34,240 nucleotides of DNA from Candidatus Desulfobacula maris (GCA_014383445.1 JACNHV010000339.1:1-34240), one strand, 5' to 3'; numbered from the stretch's first letter, positions 24,501 through 32,450 are shown. A program made the numbers and translations. Notes: generated by a model not told the origin, from the sequence alone.

Positions 24501-24656
24501 TTACTTGATTTGAGGATCATTTGGTTTGCCTGCGCAATCAGGCGTATAGCAGGAATTATCAACAAAGGAACAATCGCTCTTGCAAGATGGACACTCTTCA
24601 GGCGGGGTATCGGCTTCAAAGGTATACCCGCATTTATCACATAACCAGCTAACCAT
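24501..24656 (-). CDS. Rubredoxin-like small protein with extra cysteines
   Basis: A 51-aa ORF with a clear AGAGGAG ribosome site 7 bp before the ATG at 24656. Residues 5-25 are a rubredoxin-like/rubrerythrin-tail iron site: C6-DK-C9-GYTFEA and C22-PS-C25. Three more cysteines follow (C29, C36, C41), in a pattern C-x6-C-x4-C not found in ordinary rubredoxins. It is the first gene of the minus-strand redox cluster. A longer overlapping frame at 24482-24715 is the shadow. The function is probably electron transfer; whether the extra cysteines bind a metal is unknown. Confidence 0.82.
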   Translation of the reverse strand: MVSWLCDKCGYTFEADTPPEECPSCKSDCSFVDNSCYTPDCAGKPNDPQIK

Positions 24657-24699
24657 AATTTTTCTCCTCTTTTTATAATTGCTACCTCAAAGTTTTCCT

Positions 24700-24717
24700 G
24701 TTTTCGGCCAGGCACTA
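24700..24717. repeat. Second copy (single arm) of the TAGTGCYTGRCCGAAAAC motif
   Basis: GTTTTCGGCCAGGCACTA on +, or TAGTGCCTGGCCGAAAAC on minus. It matches 16 of 18 positions of the arm at 18746-18763. It is upstream of the first gene of the redox cluster, while the other copy lies behind the rubrerythrin gene. Confidence 0.5.
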
Positions 24718-24849
24718 TTTATCTGATTCATTAATTTATCAAAATTTAATTCAAAAAACATGCCATATTTGTCTAAATTGTTTTTATCAAGTTATTTTAT
24801 ACCTTACCAACAAATTACAATTGGCAATCAAATACAGACGAACTCACCT

Positions 24850-26628
24850 TTATATCGGCCTTGTTTTTTCCTTAAACCAGGATGCCACATCCTTATCCAG
24901 ACTTGGGGACAATTTTTCATATACTTTGGCATGGTAGGTATTGATCCAGTCTTTTTCATCTTTGGACAACAAATTTGGGTCAATCAGATTGCGTTCAAAA
25001 TGACAATTGGTCAGGGTCTCAAATTTCATAAAAATCCCAAACTCATTTTCAAAAGCCTGATCCACAAGAATCATGTTTTCAAGCCTTATGCCATATGCGC
25101 CCTCTCTGTAAAGGCCCGGCTCATTGGTCAGCACCATGCCTTTTTCAAGTTTTACATCAACAGGATGGGGGCTTATCCTTGCCGGGCCTTCGTGAACACA
25201 CAAAAAAAATCCAACCCCATGTCCTGTACCATGACCAAAATCCATTCCCTGTTTCCATAAATACTGCCTTGAGAGCGTGTCAATCTGAAAGCCCTTGGTA
25301 CCTTTGGGAAACAAAGTTGTTGCCACTGCAATATGGCCTTTCAGCACCAGGGTATAATCTGTTATCTGCTGTTTTGAAGGCTCTCCTTGAAAAATGGTTC
25401 GGGTAATATCTGTGGTACCGGTAAGATAATTTCCCCCGGAATCTGTTAAAAACATCCCTGTATCACTAATGGCCACATTTGTTTCAAGAGTAGCTGAATA
25501 GTGACACATGGCTGAATGATCCTGAAAGGCCATGATGGGATCAAAGCTGTTATCAACAAACAAATCCTGTTTTTTTCGAAACCCATAAAGTTTATCAGCA
25601 GCAGAAATTTCAGTAATTCGCTCATCATCCGGCAGATGCTCAAGCCAGAAAAGAAAACTTACAACAGCCACGCCATCTTTTATTACAGTCTGCCTCAAAT
25701 GGTTGATTTCAATATCATTTTTTATGGTTTTCAGTGCAATGGCCGGATTGGAGTTTTCAATAATTTTACATTTTTTATTAATAGACTGGTAGAGCCGATA
25801 GTTTGTATTTCCAGGATCAACCAGAATGATTCCATCATCCTGGATTTTCAATAATGAAGCATATATGTCCTGGTAGTCAAGAATATCTATGCCATCCCGA
25901 TTCAACTCTCCTACAAGCGCATCATTCACTTTTTCTTTGCTGACAAACAAAAACACCTTTTCAGGGGCTATTAATACAAAGGCAATATTAACAGGGTTAG
26001 TATGAACATCCTTTCCCCGAAGATTCAAGGTCCAGGCGATATCGTCAAGGGTTGCCATTAAATGATATGATGCACCTAAAGCATCCATCTGCCTGCGGAT
26101 TTCCCTGAATTTATCACCACGGCTTTTTCCGGTATATTTTTCCGACAGGGAAAAAGCTTGTGAATTAGGCCTGACCGGCCGGTCTTTCCATAATTCAGTG
26201 ATAAAATCAATTCCCGTATTAAGACAAAGCCCTTTGGCCTCAATCTCTGCTGTCACCTTTTTTACATCAGCCATGCTAAACATATTTCCATCAATACCGA
26301 TGGTATCGCCGGACTTCAAAGTATCTGCCAGCCATTTCTCAACGGTGGGAACATCAGGTTCCCCCATTTTAAATAGTTCAAACAGTGAACCTGAGATCTG
26401 CTTTTCAGCCTGAAGATAGTATCTGAAATCGGTCCATAAGATGGCGTGTTCACTGGTAATAACAGATGTTCCGGCAGAGCCTGAAAACCCGGTGATCCAC
26501 TTTCTTGCCTGCCAGTGTTCGGCAACATATTCACTCTGGTGGGGGTCATTGCTTGGAATAATAACAGCAGAAATATTGCTGTCTCTCATCAATTGCCTGA
26601 TGCAATCTATTTTTTCATTTGTGTTCAT
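24850..26628 (-). CDS. Xaa-Pro aminopeptidase P (M24B family)
   Basis: Cytoplasmic dimetal aminopeptidase that removes an N-terminal residue preceding proline. It has the long three-domain APP form (592 aa): two creatinase-like N-terminal domains (1-155 and 156-315) and the pita-bread catalytic domain. The metal ligands are D396 (TDSGGNYLTG), D407 (TTDITRTI), H470 (GHGTGHGVGFF), E503 (TNEPGLY) and E517 (GIRLENM). All are present, so it should be active. It is monocistronic, with about 130 bp separating it from the redox cluster. Peptide turnover could link it to the peptide importer, but it is not in that operon. Confidence 0.94.
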   Translation of the reverse strand: MNTNEKIDCIRQLMRDSNISAVIIPSNDPHQSEYVAEHWQARKWITGFSGSAGTSVITSEHAILWTDFRYYLQAEKQISGSLFELFKMGEPDVPTVEKWLADTLKSGDTIGIDGNMFSMADVKKVTAEIEAKGLCLNTGIDFITELWKDRPVRPNSQAFSLSEKYTGKSRGDKFREIRRQMDALGASYHLMATLDDIAWTLNLRGKDVHTNPVNIAFVLIAPEKVFLFVSKEKVNDALVGELNRDGIDILDYQDIYASLLKIQDDGIILVDPGNTNYRLYQSINKKCKIIENSNPAIALKTIKNDIEINHLRQTVIKDGVAVVSFLFWLEHLPDDERITEISAADKLYGFRKKQDLFVDNSFDPIMAFQDHSAMCHYSATLETNVAISDTGMFLTDSGGNYLTGTTDITRTIFQGEPSKQQITDYTLVLKGHIAVATTLFPKGTKGFQIDTLSRQYLWKQGMDFGHGTGHGVGFFLCVHEGPARISPHPVDVKLEKGMVLTNEPGLYREGAYGIRLENMILVDQAFENEFGIFMKFETLTNCHFERNLIDPNLLSKDEKDWINTYHAKVYEKLSPSLDKDVASWFKEKTRPI

Positions 26629-27033
26629 GATTCAACCTTTTTATATGAAGCATACAATATTTTGAATCTTCCCCACAATTGTTTTTTATCAATTCATACA
26701 AAAAATGTCTACCATGACGTAAAAAACTCTAATGGGATTTTGTCATCTCGGCTACAGTTACACTTGGGGATAAAAAAATACAAGGTGCTATATATTGTGG
26801 TTGGTTGTTTTTGAATAAAAAGAGGACTGATAGAAGATGGTCCGGGGTCCTTATTTAACCTTACCTTTATATCCGTGTATTTTTTAAAGGCTCTGAGTCT
26901 TCATTCTCCTTTAATCAACTGAAGCCTGTCTTTTTTATTTTCAAACGGAAATTTTAATATCAATTTCAAATTTTTTTTATGTATTATAAGATAGACAATT
27001 TTCTTTTAATTTATCTTTTGAGGGAGACATATA
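26629..27033. other. Intergenic region between pepP and the DMT gene
   Basis: 405 bp between divergent genes, very AT-rich. I see no gene, hairpin with T-run or repeat that I would defend. Promoters for both neighbours must lie here but no clear -35/-10 pair stands out. Confidence 0.4.
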
Positions 27034-27468
27034 TTGAATCTATTGTATTTGGTTCTGGTTGCTGCAATTGGAGGGGTTGCCGTTACTTTTCAAGGACAAC
27101 TCATCGGCATTATAGATAAAAATGTAGGGACAGTTGAAAGCGTGTTCATAACTTACGGAGGGGGTGGACTTATTATCGGGATTGTCATGCTGCTCTTGAG
27201 GGGCGGAAATTTATCCTCCCTGCAAAGCATTCCCAATTATGTTTTTTTAACCGGTCCTTTAGGCCTGGTGATAATTGCAACCATCGGGTATAGTGTTCCT
27301 CGCCTGGGTCTTGTGACTGCATTCACAATTCTTGTTGCATCCCAGTTTATCATCGCCGCAGTCATTGATCATTTTGGTCTTTTAGGCGCAGATATACGCC
27401 ACATAAACCTTTCCCGTTTATCTGGCATCAGTATTATGCTCCTAGGCATCTGGTTGACAATTCGTTAA
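27034..27468 (+). CDS. DMT-superfamily half-size transporter (YdcZ / DUF606 family)
   Basis: A 144-aa inner-membrane protein with about five hydrophobic segments. The N-terminal helix YLVLVAAIGGVAVTFQGQL, with the GPLG and PRLGLVTAFTILVASQF segments and the closing GISIMLLGIWLTIR, match the DUF606/YdcZ branch of the drug/metabolite transporter superfamily, usually working as pairs. The start is a TTG at 27034 preceded by GAGGGAG at 7 bp; no in-frame ATG is better. The substrate is unknown. It stands alone, with a long perfect hairpin 88 bp after the stop. Confidence 0.85.
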   Translation: MNLLYLVLVAAIGGVAVTFQGQLIGIIDKNVGTVESVFITYGGGGLIIGIVMLLLRGGNLSSLQSIPNYVFLTGPLGLVIIATIGYSVPRLGLVTAFTILVASQFIIAAVIDHFGLLGADIRHINLSRLSGISIMLLGIWLTIR

Positions 27469-27911
27469 AAGTACTTTGCTGAATTCATTTAACTCAAGCG
27501 TTGCCGGAAGAGGAAGGGAATGTCGGTTAATAAAATCAGGTCATTCATCTCTGGTTCGCTATTTGTGCGGAAATGCCAGGATTGGCATTTCCGCACAAAT
27601 AGCGACTTATCAAAATATTTTCAATCTTCTAAATCGATCAAAGTCTTGCCTGGCTTGGGCTGCAATGCCCCTGGGTCAAATTCCACAGCGCTCGTGAGAA
27701 AAGCTGCTCAAGTCATAAAATGTTTTTGAAATACCCTGCTTTTAACAAAAATCGTCCTAATAGCCAATTCCCAAAATTATATAAAATTAACAGGCTCATA
27801 TATATTCAAGTTGAATTTAAGATACATTTAAAATAGATTGAGGCTAATGCAAATGGCAATAATCATATTTTTTTACAACGATAGTAAAATCCATGGAACA
27901 AGGAGGAAACT
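27469..27911. other. Intergenic region with a long perfect hairpin
   Basis: 443 bp. Besides the 50-bp inverted repeat at 27556-27605, the minus strand at 27634-27720 reads as a short protein-like string ending PGALQPKPGKTLIDLED and a stop, with a stop just upstream as well. This may be a remnant of a lost gene, but I cannot name it. Frames on + crossing the hairpin look spurious. Confidence 0.4.
27556..27605. repeat. Perfect 23-bp inverted repeat with 4-nt loop
   Basis: TCGCTATTTGTGCGGAAATG begins the left arm (27556-27578) and the exact reverse complement fills 27583-27605, with GGAT between. No T-run follows in either direction, so it is not a standard intrinsic terminator. Such a long perfect stem fits a small palindromic mobile element, two facing transposon ends, or a processed RNA. 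Confidence 0.85.
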
Positions 27912-28316
27912 TTGGAAGTTTTAAATTTCAAAGATTGTGAAGACGTAAAAATTGAGAAGTTCCCCTTTAAAGGAGAACAAAGGGATGTTGTGGGCACGAG
28001 CATAAGATGGTTATCCCGTTCTGGTGATGATGGTACAGGAAACCCGGAATACGGCCTGAGATATTTTACCATTCAACCAGGTGGTGAGATCCCTATCCAT
28101 AATCATTTTTATCATCAGACCATGTATTTTTTAAGCGGTGAATGCGAATGTTACCTTTATGATAACAAGACTGAAAAAAAACTTAAAACCTGTGTAACCG
28201 GACCAGGAGATTTTGTTTATATTCCAAGCATAGAAACCCATGGGATGAAGAATATTGGAAAAGGACCTGTTACTTTCCTTTGTTGCATAGCAAATGTATA
28301 CGAAAATGATGACTAA
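27912..28316 (+). CDS. Cupin domain protein
   Basis: A 134-aa single-domain beta-barrel (cupin_2) protein. The first motif is GGEIPIHNHFYHQTMYFLSG with metal ligands H63, H65 and probably H68; the usual glutamate position is Q69. The second motif is GPGDFVYIPSIETHGMKNIG with the conserved His. The start is a TTG at 27912 with AGGAGG 5 bp upstream; no ATG fits. It stands alone. Substrate or role (enzyme or small-molecule sensor) is not evident. Confidence 0.85.
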   Translation: MEVLNFKDCEDVKIEKFPFKGEQRDVVGTSIRWLSRSGDDGTGNPEYGLRYFTIQPGGEIPIHNHFYHQTMYFLSGECECYLYDNKTEKKLKTCVTGPGDFVYIPSIETHGMKNIGKGPVTFLCCIANVYENDD

Positions 28317-28919
28317 TAGCCATACGTCCGGTATTTTTCGGTAAAATTTTTAATCCGGATTATAGCCAGTAGGCCCGCTTCAACTTTTTATATTATCAAC
28401 TGTAATCTGGAAGAATGCCTGGAAATGATTCTCTCGGCCTATATAATGGAATTGAAATTTCGTTTCTGAAAAATCTCAAATACCATATGTAGTATTGCCG
28501 ATATTTTTTTAAAACCCCATACTATGACAAGTCTCCTCCGGTCAAATTTTGATTGCGGTCAGCACTGGAAAAAGAAGTCAACGCCTTTTGATTAAATGCA
28601 TACAGCGACTGTTGATAGACACATTAAACACCTTTTTACTATTTCAAAAATGATATGGTATATCCAACAATCCATACTACCTAAACGGTTTCTCATGGAT
28701 CGTTTCTAAATAACCGGCTCGACCGTGTGCATTTTGTTTGTTGAATATTCGTTCTATTTTTTTATATCTTTCTTTTAGGCCCCGAAAAGTGGAAAATAAC
28801 TCGAAAATCGAGGTGTTTTTCGAGATAATATACCCTAATTTCATCTGGTTGTCGTGGTCCGGCCCCTTTTAAATTAGTTTTAATCCGTTAGCTTGGGAGA
28901 CCTCTTAGACCTCTTTTTT
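28317..28919. other. Long intergenic region, no gene recognised
   Basis: 603 bp without a convincing coding frame on either strand. The one structural signal is CTCGAAAA...TTTTCGAG (28800-28824), with a nested CTCGA-AAA-TCGAG. Its composition differs from flanking genes and it could be a decayed gene or insertion element, but I found no recognisable protein fragment. Confidence 0.4.
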
Positions 28920-29822
28920 TTATTTCATCATGGCCGTAACAATACCATACGCGGCCATCATGTTACCAATTAGCGAACCATCTTTACGTGTTAAAAATTT
29001 TTTCTCAAGTGTTCTACTATCAAAATGTTCCGTCATCTTCAAACCCCGTTCATCCAAAAATATCCCGATTTTGCCTTCATCAATGGAAAATATAAACTTT
29101 TCATCTCCATATTGCTTTTTCATGATTTGAAGTATCTCTTTTACACCATACCAGTTATTTATCTCCCCTGACGGAATTGTAACAAGATAGTCGAACGCGA
29201 TGATGCTGTCAGAATTTGAAAACCGTGTAACCACTTCAAGGGTTCTGTCTACGGATGCCGGCTCAAGATACATGGTCACCCCTTCCCATATAAAAAGCGT
29301 TTTCAGATGGCGATCATACCCGGCTTTTTCAAGAACATCCGGTATTGATTCTTTGTTAAAATCTACAGACGTAAGCGTGACATGTTCAGGTATCCTTATA
29401 TTCGCTTTCTCAAGACATTTTTTTTTATTGTTCTGGGTTGAGAGGACATCCAACTCAATAATTCTGGTCGCATTGTTTAAATCAGCAAAGCGGAGAATCC
29501 TTGTATCATAACCTGCTCCCAGCAACACTATCTGGGGGAAATTATTGTTCAGTGCATCTTTAAACAGCCCGTCATAAAACGCCGTTCTTGCAATCATCAG
29601 TTCATCCATTCCCGGAATTATTTTTTTCAGCTTTGCTTTTACCAGGGACCTGATGAAAGTGAAGTTGAGTATAAACCGCTTGAATGAGGGCAGGAAAAAC
29701 CGTGACAGATGATCCGGTCCATGAATCTCATTGTTGTTAAATTCATGGTTTGCCAAAGCTCTGTGAAATGCTGCAAGCATGGCTGTTTTAGATGATTTTT
29801 GGTTATTATCTTTATGTGACAT
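28920..29822 (-). CDS. Class I SAM-dependent methyltransferase, TIGR00027 / leucine carboxyl methyltransferase-like
   Basis: A 300-aa methyltransferase of the LCMT/TIGR00027 type. Family marks are the N-terminal KTAMLAAFHRALAN, then IARTAFYDGLFKDAL, the SAM-binding loop IVLLGAGYDTRILRF followed by IIELDV, and LFIWEGVTMYLEPASVDRTL. The usual length is about 260-310 aa. AAAGGAA is 7 bp before the ATG. It lies downstream of the SRPBCC-like gene with 140 bp between. Natural substrates of this family are mostly unknown; several members act on carboxyl or hydroxyl groups of secondary metabolites. Confidence 0.87.
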   Translation of the reverse strand: MSHKDNNQKSSKTAMLAAFHRALANHEFNNNEIHGPDHLSRFFLPSFKRFILNFTFIRSLVKAKLKKIIPGMDELMIARTAFYDGLFKDALNNNFPQIVLLGAGYDTRILRFADLNNATRIIELDVLSTQNNKKKCLEKANIRIPEHVTLTSVDFNKESIPDVLEKAGYDRHLKTLFIWEGVTMYLEPASVDRTLEVVTRFSNSDSIIAFDYLVTIPSGEINNWYGVKEILQIMKKQYGDEKFIFSIDEGKIGIFLDERGLKMTEHFDSRTLEKKFLTRKDGSLIGNMMAAYGIVTAMMK

Positions 29823-29962
29823 TTAAAAATTCCTTTTTTTACCCTTTATCCCTGCCAACACTTAAATTAGCGGCTGGTGGCTGTTTGCAAAAACAATTGA
29901 TACGTTAAAAATAATCGTAACATTGAGGTGTTTCAAAAAGCGTCGCTGTGCACCAGTCCGAG

Positions 29963-30511
29963 TTAATTTGCTTTGTTAGCCATTATTTTAAGTGATTCAG
30001 ATTCATCTTTAATTATTTTTAGCATTTTTTTTCGAGTCAATCCACTAAATGGTTTTATCACTGACCAGTATAATCCAAATGTAAACTTGGTAATTGGCGC
30101 AACACACAGCACTCTGGTTTCAGTACTTACTTTTGTTCTATTTCCTTCCATTTCTTCGAATTGAAAGTTCCATACGACTTTTATCCATGGAGAAATGGAG
30201 TTATTAATAAATTCTTCATAACTTGGAATTTTTGCAATTTTAACCCTTGCCCAAAAACCAATTAAATTCTCATGTGGAAAATTCTCTTCAAGGTTTGAAA
30301 AACCGATATCGTTTATAAAGTTTTGTAAATTTAGTCTTTTTGTTGGTAGCCTGCGGAGTTTAAATAAAAATTTAATACTTTTTGATTTAGATAGGTCAAC
30401 GTCTTTTGCAATTTGATACACATTTTCAATTGGGTAATTTACCACTGTTTCATGGTATTCATTGAATGTGTATTGGGGCAGATACTTGTCAATTAGTGTT
30501 TTTTTTTGCAT
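29963..30511 (-). CDS. SRPBCC-like (START/polyketide-cyclase fold) protein, tentative
   Basis: A 182-aa soluble protein. The opening FNEYHETVVNYPIENVYQIAKDVDLSKSK, later IGFWARVKIAKIPSYEEF, WIKVVWNFQFEEMEGNRTKVSTETR and the closing FGLYWSVIKPFSGLTRKKML follow the usual SRPBCC layout: beta-alpha-alpha-beta start, central hairpins, long C-terminal helix. It would bind a hydrophobic ligand. The sequence is notably more AT-rich than the methyltransferase gene upstream of it. The start has no good ribosome site; a TATAAT ends 5 bp ahead of the ATG, suggesting a near-leaderless mRNA. Function is not known. Confidence 0.65.
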   Translation of the reverse strand: MQKKTLIDKYLPQYTFNEYHETVVNYPIENVYQIAKDVDLSKSKSIKFLFKLRRLPTKRLNLQNFINDIGFSNLEENFPHENLIGFWARVKIAKIPSYEEFINNSISPWIKVVWNFQFEEMEGNRTKVSTETRVLCVAPITKFTFGLYWSVIKPFSGLTRKKMLKIIKDESESLKIMANKAN

Positions 30512-30515
30512 TTTT

Positions 30516-30545
30516 ATTATACCGAATAAGATTAAATGTTGTCAC
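30516..30545 (-). promoter_or_regulatory. Promoter giving a possibly leaderless transcript
   Basis: On the minus strand GTGACA (30545-30540) and a consensus TATAAT (30521-30516) are separated by 18 bp. The ATG of the SRPBCC-like gene starts at 30511, about where transcription should begin. Confidence 0.4.
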
Positions 30546-30584
30546 ATCTTTTTGTGGCTGGACCGGACACCGCATTCCAGAGTC

Positions 30585-31595
30585 CTAAATTGCCTGCATG
30601 CCGACGAACGAACTGCCCGGCATCAGGTCTGAAATCCTGACGGTTGAAAAACCACTTTCCTTAAGCTGCTCCTGAAGTGTCGCAGAATCCGGCAGCGGCG
30701 TGACTCCCTGCATTGAGGCATTGGCCATGTTCAGATTTGCCGCTGCAAAATCAGCCATTTTCCCCTGCATTGTCATGACGATGGCAAGGGTTCCACCGGG
30801 AGCCAGCCTGGACCGAAGTGTTCTGAAAAGTTCCGGGCGCTGATCAACCGGAAAATAATAGATCAGGTTAACCAGGGTGATCAGGTCAAAACGGGGGATA
30901 TCATCCGGCAGGTCCCGGATATCCCCTTTGATTATCTCGAACCTCTCGGTCAACCCCCACTTTTCTATATTCTGCATGGCCTGTCCGGCCGCGGCGTCAT
31001 CGATGTCAATCCCCAGGCCGGACAGATCCGGGTTGATATGCATCATGCTTTTCAACAGAAGGCCTGATCCACATCCGATGTCTAAGACCCGTAATCCCGG
31101 GCCCTGGGGCACAATGTTCTGCAGAAAGGTTTTGATCAAAGGATCTGACAGTTTGGAAAACCTGGCAATAATATCCCCGGCTCGTTTCAGGTCATCACCC
31201 AGGTCGGCGCCTTTCATTCGAGCGGCGGCATAGCGGTATGAATTGTTGTAATAGGTGACATTGGCCTGAATCACTGCCGACAGGGTATCCCCATGTGCTC
31301 CGACCATGGCTTGCGATCTTTTCCCCTTGATACCATAAAGGTCGTTTTTGCAATTCAGCTCTTTTATAGAAATGCCAACTTTAAGCAAGGCATCCAGAAT
31401 GTCCAGGTTTTTAACCCCCAGCTTGTTAATCAGGTCATCCCTCGAACAAGGAATTTTCAGTGCATCAAGAAGGCCGGATTCAACTGCAGCATACAGAAAA
31501 TGATATCTGACCATCCCTTTAAAGTCTGAAAACACGGAAAAAAGCCCGGGTATTTTAAAAGTTTTGAAAAACGAATAGAAATATTTAAATTGCAT
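30585..31595 (-). CDS. SAM-dependent methyltransferase with N-terminal dimerisation domain (O-methyltransferase-like)
   Basis: A 336-aa protein. Residues 1-120 are a helical, winged-helix-like dimerisation region as in acetylserotonin/hydroxyneurosporene-type O-methyltransferases (YAAVESGLLDALKIPCSRDD, LGVKNLDILDALLKVG). From about 165, a Rossmann methyltransferase follows: motif I VLDIGCGSGLLLK, acidic motif LGIDIDDAA, motif II-like GDIRDLPDDIPRFDLITLVN. GGAGT is 7 bp before the ATG. It starts 18 bp after the TetR stop, so both share a transcript and the regulator probably controls it. Base composition is visibly more GC-rich than the next gene. Confidence 0.85.
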   Translation of the reverse strand: MQFKYFYSFFKTFKIPGLFSVFSDFKGMVRYHFLYAAVESGLLDALKIPCSRDDLINKLGVKNLDILDALLKVGISIKELNCKNDLYGIKGKRSQAMVGAHGDTLSAVIQANVTYYNNSYRYAAARMKGADLGDDLKRAGDIIARFSKLSDPLIKTFLQNIVPQGPGLRVLDIGCGSGLLLKSMMHINPDLSGLGIDIDDAAAGQAMQNIEKWGLTERFEIIKGDIRDLPDDIPRFDLITLVNLIYYFPVDQRPELFRTLRSRLAPGGTLAIVMTMQGKMADFAAANLNMANASMQGVTPLPDSATLQEQLKESGFSTVRISDLMPGSSFVGMQAI

Positions 31596-31613
31596 AGCAT
31601 TACTCCTTTGTCA

Positions 31614-32243
31614 TTATTGGGGTTGCCCGACACCTGTAAGAAGCTGTTCGAGCAGTCCTTCCAGCGTGCTGAGCATGGTTTTCACATCGATGTTGGGGCT
31701 GTTCAGCCCTTCATAAAGAACAATCAGATAGTGGGAGAAAAAAGCCCTGGCGCACAGCAGAGTGTCTGCCTCGGGCCGGATCTCATCTCTCTCTTTGGCC
31801 TGTTCCAGCATATCGCTGATCAGGAAAACGAATTCAAAGGCCTGGGTGGTCAATTTTTCTCCCCATTCTCCTTTTACAAACCAGAGTTCTTTTAACAATG
31901 TCCGGGACAGGTCGGGGCGCTTTGTATAATAGATGTAAAAAAAACGGGCAAGATGAAGAAACCGGTCACATACAGGGACTTCTTCGGGCATGCTTTTCAT
32001 GACGTCCGCCTGGGTTGCAGTTAGATCATCCAGTAACACGGCAATCAACAGGGACAATTTGTCCGGGAAATGGCTGAAAACCGTACCGACGCCCACTCCT
32101 GCCCGCAATGCGATTGCCCGCGTGGATGTTTTATCAAAGCCGAGGTCGTTAAAAAGATCCCGAGAGCTCTCCAGTATAATTTTGCGAGTATCTTCTTTTT
32201 GAGCTTGTCTCCGGTTTCCGATACTGGTTTTTTTATTTTCCAT
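31614..32243 (-). CDS. TetR/AcrR family transcriptional regulator
   Basis: A 209-aa repressor-type regulator. The N-terminal helix-turn-helix is complete: EDTRKIILESSRDLFNDLGF, then TSTRAIALRAGVGVGTVFSH and FPDKLSLLIAVL (about 15-65). The variable ligand-binding helices follow. A TTG lies 12 bp further upstream, but AAGG is spaced 5 bp before the ATG at 32243, which I prefer. It is co-transcribed with the methyltransferase gene behind it. Two matching palindromes 26-54 bp upstream are its likely operators, giving autorepression. Confidence 0.92.
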   Translation of the reverse strand: MENKKTSIGNRRQAQKEDTRKIILESSRDLFNDLGFDKTSTRAIALRAGVGVGTVFSHFPDKLSLLIAVLLDDLTATQADVMKSMPEEVPVCDRFLHLARFFYIYYTKRPDLSRTLLKELWFVKGEWGEKLTTQAFEFVFLISDMLEQAKERDEIRPEADTLLCARAFFSHYLIVLYEGLNSPNIDVKTMLSTLEGLLEQLLTGVGQPQ

Positions 32244-32268
32244 TTTTACCTTCAATAGTCGGGATTTA

Positions 32269-32297
32269 TGAACATGCTCATTAATTGAGCGTGCTCA
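32269..32297. promoter_or_regulatory. Pair of TetR-type operators
   Basis: TGAACATGCTCA (32269-32280) and TGAGCGTGCTCA (32286-32297) are two near-identical 12-bp palindromes, with starts 17 bp apart. The second extends to a 16-bp palindrome, ATTGAGC-GT-GCTCAAT (32284-32299). Their place directly before the TetR gene makes it the likely binder. Confidence 0.65.
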
Positions 32298-32422
32298 ATA
32301 TATCGAAAGCATATATTTAATGCAAGAAAAAAATGAAAAAGACTGCAGGTTTAAACCGGAGGTTCTTCACATCATATTATGTGGTTTTTTTGATTTGGTG
32401 GTATGGGGAATAACACTAAAAT

Positions 32423-32450
32423 TTGCGGTGAAACCCGCAACATTTTTTTT
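32423..32450 (+). terminator. Intrinsic terminator in the TetR-SigZ gap
   Basis: TTGCGG-TGAAAC-CCGCAA (32423-32440), then CA and TTTTTTTT. No gene lies upstream on +, so it would end a short transcript starting near the TetR operators or form part of a leader for the sigma factor gene. Confidence 0.5.

Noticed and set aside
24482-24715. 77-aa frame overlapping the 51-aa rubredoxin-like gene
   Set aside because: The smaller frame has a proper ribosome site and paired cysteine knuckles; this one has no recognisable motif.
27476-27729. Two + frames of about 70 aa across the perfect hairpin
   Set aside because: Coding potential comes mainly from the inverted repeat; no family resemblance or ribosome site.
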